64,000 bases of DNA, from NCBI GenBank assembly GCA_009760885.1, contig CM019716.1, positions 9,308,438 through 9,372,437 on the forward strand. The letters are read 5' to 3'. The DNA comes from Achatina immaculata. Its lineage: Eukaryota; Mollusca; Gastropoda; Stylommatophora; Achatinidae. Shown piece by piece: positions 57,488 through 64,000 of this stretch. The notes below the pieces were generated by a model. The model worked only from the letters and a program-made list of their open reading frames with translations, was not told the DNA's origin and did not search any database. A program made the translations under genes and the position numbers. Positions within the stretch are counted from its first letter, which is position 1; each line of letters starts with the position of its first letter.

Positions 57488-58885
57488 TGAGGATTTGGAA
57501 TTCCAGGATCAAGGCCATAAAATACTAGATTTCTTCCGTCAACGCGGCTATCCAGAACATGTTCTCTGGTCATCGTGGAACCACATCAGCCATATATCGC
57601 GGCAACAAGCCCTCACTCCAAACCACACTGTAGCTTGGTCAGAGTTAAACTGGTACTCACGCACCACCCTCATAGCTTGGCAGTTAAAAACATACTGTTT
57701 CTTCATCTCCATCTCCTCCAGACCGAACCTGATACATGTGAACTTTGTGGGGAACCCACATTGGTGGCCTACAGACGGGACAAGAACCTCAGGAACCGTT
57801 TAGTTCGAAGTCACTTTAAACAAGATGACACTTTTTATGGTACCAGACGTTGCGGACGCTGTAGATGCAACACTTGTTCGTTTGTTGTCGAGGCAGCCAG
57901 ATCTCCTTCCCTAAGTCCACGTTATCAGTTCAGGGGGGTTTCACCTGTACTTCACCCAATTTTATTAATGCTATTATGTGCAAACGTTGTGGTATGAAGT
58001 ACATAGGGGAGACTGGGTTACGCTTGGAGATTGTTTTCGCCAATATCTTAATGATATTCCTAAGAGGACCTGGACACCTGTGGCTAAACATTTTTGCCTT
58101 AGCAAGCACAGGGGAAAACAGGACATTTCTGTTAGTGCGATCCGCTCTTGTTCTGTTGATGTACGATCACAGAGGGTCCTAGAACAGCGCCTTATTTTCC
58201 AGACTGGCTGTCTCCACCCAGCTGTCTCTACCCAGCTGGAATTAACAACGTCTTCAGCTTTCTGTACCTTCTTTAGTTTTCCACCCCCCCTCATTTTTTT
58301 TTACTCTAGTTTCTTTCTCCTAACTACCCTTCCCTACCGCCACCCTTTTTTCTTCTCTGGCAACATATTAGTGTTTATAGGGTCTTGTCCTATTCACCAG
58401 TTTCACATTTTCTCCCTGCAGGTGTTTATGTTCTTCATTCATTATCTCTCCCCTTCACCTTTCTCCCTCCCCCCCCCCCCCGACACCTTCTCCTCTAGCG
58501 GCTATCATGTTTCTATTGCCCTTCCCCCTCCTTCAATCACCTGTTTTCCTCCTCTCTCTCCACCTCTTCTTTACAATTGGCTCTATCAGCTTATCCTTTG
58601 TGTGGCCCTCTCGTGGTCTCTATGCCTCGTCTAGTGGACACGAATTTCTCTGTTTCCTACTTCTGGAGGAGGCCATATTAAGATACATTTTTCGTTTAAT
58701 TTAATGTTTTGGTCTCGTTTGTGTATGTGATCCCTGGAAAAGGCTCACGCCGAAATATCAGATGTATGTTTTTCATTTATACATTCTCATACTTTCTATT
58801 CATTTTTACTCATTTTACTCACTTCCTCTGCCACTTTGTAAAACTACACCATACACCAATATCTACCTTTATTATTTAATACTCT
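57488..58885 (+). pseudogene. PLE plus-strand segment B with full 3' UTR
   Basis: The coding part (57488-58250) matches segment A at an offset of 3231 bp: EFQDQGHKILDFFRQRGYPE, CGRCRCNTCSFVVEA, MCKRCGMKYIGETG and FQTGCLHPAVSTQ, across several frames. Unlike A, it continues into a 3' UTR (58250-58885) with T/C-rich stretches, a poly-C run near 58470, the hairpin-forming GGCTCACGCC at 58742-58751 and a TTTATTATTTAATACTC end. That end runs straight into minus-strand RT sequence at 58886. No RT is present on this strand. Confidence 0.83.
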
Positions 58886-59484
58886 TGCACAGGCCATTGA
58901 ATTCAAAAGAATTGAGTTGGAGGACAAGTCGTGTAAGGCGTAGAATAGTAGACGTAGGAATAGAGGGATTGCGTCTTTTGTTCAGAAAGAACTTGATTGC
59001 CTGAAGTCCCTGATCATGTGGGATGAATGTGTATAAGGACACTACATCAAGGGTGAAGATACGGTAGGTGTGACCAGGCAGGAGTGTAAGGGTCTCAAAA
59101 GCAATGAGAGCATCATTCGTGTCCTTAAGATAAGTGGGCAGACTAGTGACCAGAGGTTGAAAGATGCTGCCAAGAAAGTCAGAGATTTGTTCCGTAGGGC
59201 AGGAACAAGCAGACACTATGGGCCTTCCTGGGTTGCCTGGTTTGTGAATCTTAGGGAGTAGATAAAAGGATGGTTTCCCTAAGCAGCTGTCGCGGATGTG
59301 AAGATGAGTAGCAGAGAGAGAAAGACCAGTCTTGTGGATGAGTTCTTTGATCGTGTCACAAACATGGTGGTTGTTGGCCAGAGTCGGATTTTGAGGGCGA
59401 GAGACATAAAATTCAGTGTTGCTCAGCTGGCCCATGGCATCTTGGATATACAATTCTTTCTTCCAACAAACTGTGCTGTGATTT
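58886..59484 (-). pseudogene. PLE C: reverse transcriptase N-terminal fragment
   Basis: Frame 58872-59453 matches the first ~186 codons of the A and B RT, from YIQDAMGQLSNTEFY through motif A (TLDVVSLYT) to LNSFEFNGL. It is then cut at 58886 (CTTGCACAGGCCATTGAATT). Motifs B and C and the endonuclease are gone. The junction with the plus segment on its right is identical to those in A and B. Confidence 0.87.
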
Positions 59485-60885
59485 GAGGATTTGGAATTCC
59501 AGGATCAAGGCCATAAAATACTAGATTTCTTCCGTCAACGCGGCTATCCAGAACATGTTCTCTGGTCATCGTGGAACCACATCAGCCATATATCGCGGCA
59601 ACAAGCCCTCACTCCAAACCACACTGTAGCTTGGTCAGAGTTAAACTGGTACTCACGCACCACCCTCATAGCTTGGCAGTTAAAAACATACTGTTTCTTC
59701 ATCTCCATCTCCTCCAGACCGAACCTGATACATGTGAACTTTGTGGGGAACCCACATTGGTGGCCTACAGACGGGACAAGAACCTCAGGAACCGTTTAGT
59801 TCGAAGTCACTTTAAACAAGATGACACTTTTTATGGTACCAGACGTTGCGGACGCTGTAGATGCAACACTTGTTCGTTTGTTGTCGAGGCAGCCAGATCT
59901 CCTTCCCTAAGTCCACGTTATCAGTTCAGGGGGGTTTCACCTGTACTTCACCCAATTTATTAATGCTATTATGTGCAAACGTTGTGGTATGAAGTACATA
60001 GGGGAGACTGGGTTACGCTTGGAGATTGTTTTCGCCAATATCTTAATGATATTCCTAAGAGGACCTGGACACCTGTGGCTAAACATTTTTGCCTTAGCAA
60101 GCACAGGGGAAAACAGGACATTTCTGTTAGTGCGATCCGCTCTTGTTCTGTTGATGTACGATCACAGAGGGTCCTAGAACAGCGCCTTATTTTCCAGACT
60201 GGCTGTCTCCACCCAGCTGTCTCTACCCAGCTGGAATTAACAACGTCTTCAGCTTTCTGTACCTTCTTTAGTTTTCCACCCCCCCTCATTTTTTTTTACT
60301 CTAGTTTCTTTCTCCTAACTACCCTTCCCTACCGCCACCCTTTTTTCTTCTCTGGCAACATATTAGTGTTTATAGGGTCTTGTCCTATTCACCAGTTTCA
60401 CATTTTCTCCCTGCAGGTGTTTATGTTCTTCATTCATTATCTCTCCCTTCACCTTTCTCCCTCCCCCCCCCCCCCGACACCTTCTCCTCTAGCGGCTATC
60501 ATGTTTCTATTGCCCTTCCCCCTCCTTCAATCACCTGTTTTCCTCCTCTCTCTCCACCTCTTCTTTACAATTGGCTCTATCAGCTTATCCTTTGTGTGGC
60601 CCTCTCGTGGTCTCTATGCCTCGTCTAGTGGACACGAATTTCTCTGTTTCCTACTTCTGGAGGAGGCCATATTAAGATACATTTTTCGTTTAATTTAATG
60701 TTTTGGTCTCGTTTGTGTATGTGATCCCTGGAAAAGGCTCACGCCGAAATATCAGATGTATGTTTTTCATTTATACATTCTCATACTTTCTATTCATTTT
60801 TACTCATTTTACTCACTTCCTCTGCCACTTTGTAAAACTACACCATACACCAATATCTACCTTTATTATTTAATACTCTTGCACA
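59485..60885 (+). pseudogene. PLE plus-strand segment C with 3' UTR
   Basis: Matches segment B at an offset of 1996 bp, with one T missing near 59958 in the GIY-YIG region (CCCAATTTATT versus CCCAATTTTATT) and a T inserted or lost in homopolymers. Same motifs: CNTCSFVVEA, CKRCGMKYIGETG and KHFCLSKHRGKQDIS. The 3' UTR includes GGCTCACGCC at 60736-60745 and ends at 60885 in the 27-bp satellite. Confidence 0.83.
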
Positions 60886-61300
60886 CCTTCATCACTTTAA
60901 TATTCTAACACAACTTCATCATTTTAATACTCTTGCACAACCTCATCACTTTAATACTCTTGCACAACTTCATCACTTTAATACTCTAACACATCTTCAT
61001 CCCTTTAATACTCTAACACAACTTCATCACTTTAATACTATAACACAACTTCATCACTTTAACATTCTAACACAACTTCATCACTTTAATACTCTAACAC
61101 AACTTCATCACTTTAATACTCTAACACAACTTCGTCACTTTAATACTCTAACACAACTTCATCACTTTAATACTCTAACACAACTTCATCACTTTAATAC
61201 TCTAATAGAACTTCATCACTTTAATACTCTAACACAACTTCATCACTTTAATACTCTAACAGAACTTCATCACTTTAATACTCTAACACAACTTCGTCAC
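60886..61300 (+). repeat. 27-bp CACAACTTCATCACTTTAAT satellite, block 2
   Basis: About 15 units of CACAACTTCATCACTTTAAT plus ACTCTAA. It follows the PLE 3' UTR and precedes the next PLE fragment without spacer. Confidence 0.93.
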
Positions 61301-61530
61301 TTTGGGAGTAGATAAAAGGATGGTTTCCCTAAGCAGCTGTCGCGATGTGAAGATGAGTAGCAGAGAGAGAAAGACCAGTCTTGTGGATGAGTTCTTTGAT
61401 CGTGTCACAAACATGGTGGTTGTTGGCCAGAGTCGGATTTTGAGGGCGAGAGACATAAAATTCAGTGTTGCTCAGCTGGCCCATGGCATCTTGGATATAC
61501 AATTCTTTCTTCCAACAAACTGTGCTTGAT
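61301..61530 (-). pseudogene. PLE D: short RT N-terminal fragment
   Basis: Only about 230 bp remain of the minus-strand RT (YIQDAMGQLSNTEFYVSRPQ to LSLSATHLHI). It is cut at about 61301 (CACTTTGGGAGTAGATAAAA) against the satellite. One G is missing near 61344 (GTCGCGATG versus GTCGCGGATG), and GCTTGATTTG replaces GCTGTGATTTG at the right junction. Confidence 0.85.
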
Positions 61531-62940
61531 TTGAGGATTTGGAATTCCAGGATCAAGGCCATAAAATACTAGATTTCTTCCGTCAACGCGGCTATCCAGA
61601 ACATGTTCTCTGGTCATCGTGGAACCACATCAGCCATTTATCGCGGCAACAAGCCCTCACTCCAAACCACACTGTAGCTTGGTCAGAGTTAAACTGGTAC
61701 TCACGCACCACCCTCATAGCTTGGCAGTTAAAAACATACTGTTTCTTCATCTCCATCTCCTCCAGACCGAACCTGATACATGTGAACTTTGTGGGGAACC
61801 CACATTGGTGGCCTACAGACGGGACAAGAACCTCAGGAACCGTTTAGTTCGAAGTCACTTTAAACAAGATGACACTTTTTATGGTACCAGACGTTGCGGA
61901 CGCCGTAGATGCAACACTTGTTCGTTTGTTGTCGAGGCAGCCAGATCTCCTTCCCTAAGTCCACGTTATCAGTTCAGGGGGGTTTCACCTGTACTTCACC
62001 CAATTTTATTAATGCTATTATGTGCAAACGTTGTGGTATGAAGTACATAGGGGAGACTGGGTTACGCTTGGAGATTGTTTTCGCCAATATCTTAATGATA
62101 TTCCTAAGAGGGCCTGGACACCTGTGGCTAAACATTTTTGCCTTAGCAAGCACAGGGGAAAACAGGACATTTCTGTTAGTGCGATCCGCTCTTGTTCTGC
62201 TGATGTACGATCACAGAGGGTCCTAGAACAGCGCCTTATTTTCCAGACTGGCTGTCTCCACCCAGCTGTCTCCACCCAGCTGTCTCTACCCAGCTGGAAT
62301 TAACAACGACTTCAGCTTTCTGTACCTTCTTTAGTTTTCCACCCCCCCTCACTTTTTTTTACTCTAGTTTCTTTCTCCTAACTACCCTTCCCTACCGCCA
62401 CCCTTTTTTCTTCTCTGGCAACATATTAGTGTTTATAGGGTCTTGTCCTATTCACCAGTTTCACATTTTCTCCCTGCAGGTGTTTATGTTCTTCATTCAT
62501 TATCTCTCCGCTTCCCCTTTCTCCCTCCCCCCCCCCCGACACCTTCTCCTCTAGCGGCTATCATGTTTCTATTGCCCTTCCCCCTCCTTCAATCACCTGT
62601 TTTCCTCCTCTCTCTCCACCTCTTCTTTACAATTGGCTCTATCAGCTTATCCTTTGTGTGGCCCTCTCGTGGTCTCTATGCCTCGTCTAGTTGACACGAA
62701 TTTCTCTGTTTCCTACTTCTGGAGGAGGCCATATTAAGATACATTTTTCGTTTAATTTAATGTTTTGGTCTCGTTTGTGTATGTAATCCTTGGAAAAGGC
62801 TCACGCCGAAATATCAGATGTATGTTTTTCATTTATACATTCTCATACTTTCTATTCATTTTTACTCATTTTACTCACTTCCTCTGCCACTTTGTAAAAC
62901 TACACCATAAACCAATATCTACCTTTATTATTTAATACTC
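61531..62940 (+). pseudogene. PLE plus-strand segment D with 3' UTR
   Basis: Matches segment C at an offset of 2048 bp at the left. Differences include RRRCNTC for RCRCNTC and an extra CTGTCTCCACCCAG copy near 62262. GIY-YIG core CKRCGMKYIGETG is retained, with the same frameshifts. The 3' UTR has GGCTCACGCC at 62798-62807 and ends TTTATTATTTAATACTCTTG at about 62943, running into the satellite. Confidence 0.83.
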
Positions 62941-63640
62941 TTGCACAACTTCATCACTTTAATACTCTAACACAACTTCATCACTTTAATACTCTTGCAC
63001 AACTTCATCACTTTAATACTCTTGCACAACTTCATCACTTTAATACTCTAACACAACTTCATCACTTTAATACTCTAACACAACTTCATCACTTTAATAC
63101 TCTAACACAACTTCTACACTTTAATACTCTAACACAACTTCATCACTTTAATACTCTAACACAACTTCATCACTTTAATACTCTAACACAACTTCATCAC
63201 TTTAATACTCTTGCACAACTTCATCACTTTAATACTCTAACACAACTTCATCATTTTAATACTCTTGCACAACTTCTTCACTTTAATACTTCTAACACAA
63301 CTTCATCATTTTAATACTCTAACACAACTTCATCACTTTAATACTCTTGCACAACTTCATCACTTTAATACTCTAACACAACTTCTTCACTTTAATACTC
63401 TAACACAACTTCATCACTTTAATACTCTAACACAACTTCATCACTTTAATACTCTAACAGAACTTCATCACTTTAATACTCTAACACAACTTCTTCACTT
63501 TAATACTCTTGCACAACTTCATCACTTTAACACTCTTGCACAACTTCATCACTTTAATACTCTAACACAACTTCATCACTTTAATACTCTTGCACAACTT
63601 CATCACTTTAATACTCTAACACAACTTCATCATTTTAATA
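62941..63640 (+). repeat. 27-bp CACAACTTCATCACTTTAAT satellite, block 3
   Basis: About 26 units. Two unit types alternate irregularly: ATACTCTAACACAACTTC and ATACTCTTGCACAACTTC. The second type matches the PLE 3' end sequence AATACTCTTGCACA, suggesting the PLE end and the satellite share an origin or exchange sequence. The 144-codon forward frame (63265-63699) is a repeat artefact. Confidence 0.93.
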
Positions 63641-64000
63641 CTCGTTTTCTAACATTCATTGTTAAGGATATGTTGGTTAATATGTTTATCATTCTCTGAA
63701 ATGTAATCTTTGCTTGGCCTATTCTGTTCCTAATTTCTGTTCTGCATTTCCTATCTGAAGTTATTACTGCTCCAAGGTATTTGAATTTCTGCACCTGCTT
63801 TAGAATAGTTCCGTTTAATTTAATACTGCATGCTGGTGGATTCTGTTTCTTAGATATAACCATAGTCTCTGTCTTTTTAATGTTCAAAGTAAGGCCTTTC
63901 TGTTCACTTTCTTTGGCGACTTTATCCAAGGGATTTTGCAGATCTTGTTGGTTCTCAGCTATCAGTACTGTGTCGTCAGCATACCAGAGGTTGTTATTAT
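63641..64000 (-). pseudogene. LINE family B: reverse transcriptase fragment, copy 4
   Basis: The minus strand reads [54 protein letters not shown] and [13 protein letters not shown] lies at 63972-63983. It is more diverged than copies 1-3 (DRKC for DGKC, KITFQRMINIL for [16 protein letters not shown] for VSMNV), so it is an older or separate insertion. It meets the satellite at TTTAATACTCGTTTTCTAAC and continues past the window end. Confidence 0.88.

Overview
The window is eukaryotic, almost certainly animal, repeat-dense DNA. I see no convincing host gene, no rRNA, no functional tRNA gene and nothing bacterial. By eye, roughly three quarters is tandem repeat: about two dozen unrelated minisatellite families with units of 18-60 bp, plus (TA)n, (CT)n/(GA)n and TG-rich tracts. 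The rest is broken retroelements: one I-superfamily LINE with an RNase H domain, several RTE-like LINE fragments, Penelope-like elements (PLEs) with GIY-YIG endonuclease, and tRNA-derived SINE-like pieces. This mix suits an invertebrate such as a mollusc or other marine animal. That placement is inference at low confidence, because no host gene is available to decide it.

Layout. 1-5.9 kb: a 43-47 bp minisatellite split by a 4.5-kb I-type LINE (550-5027) with an 11-bp target-site duplication. 5.9-11.6 kb: a CTTAAGCTTGAATGTGAGAG minisatellite in + orientation, an AT-rich 45-46 bp array, then the same minisatellite in reverse orientation, forming a large imperfect inverted repeat. 11.6-17.3 kb: 27-bp and 26-bp arrays with (TA)n palindromes and a tandem segmental duplication. 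17.3-29.1 kb: successive unrelated arrays (46, 26, 24, 22, 27, 40, 42, 54, 24 and 18 bp) with short unique spacers and one SINE. 29.1-33.4 kb: an RTE-like LINE whose RT and endonuclease parts face opposite ways, followed by a tandem duplicate. 33.5-42.2 kb: a 20-bp satellite open in all three minus-strand frames, smaller arrays, and a duplicated block of minisatellite + SINE + LINE 3' end. 42.2-47.9 kb: an array of about 30 bp units interleaved with LINE copies cut at one fixed and one variable end. 47.9-64 kb: LINE 3' fragments, a 27-bp satellite and a PLE array whose units are joined 5' end to 5' end and become progressively shorter.

How it fits together. Retroelements entered minisatellites, and the mosaics were then amplified as tandem segments of about 0.75-3.2 kb with near-identical copies. 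Several junctions show 2-4 bp of shared sequence, which suggests template switching or microhomology-mediated repair. Every retroelement copy has at least one visible lesion (truncation, frameshift, stop or changed catalytic residue), so none looks autonomous. Many long open frames are by-products of stop-free satellite units and should not be taken as genes. Array edges are read by eye and may be off by a unit.
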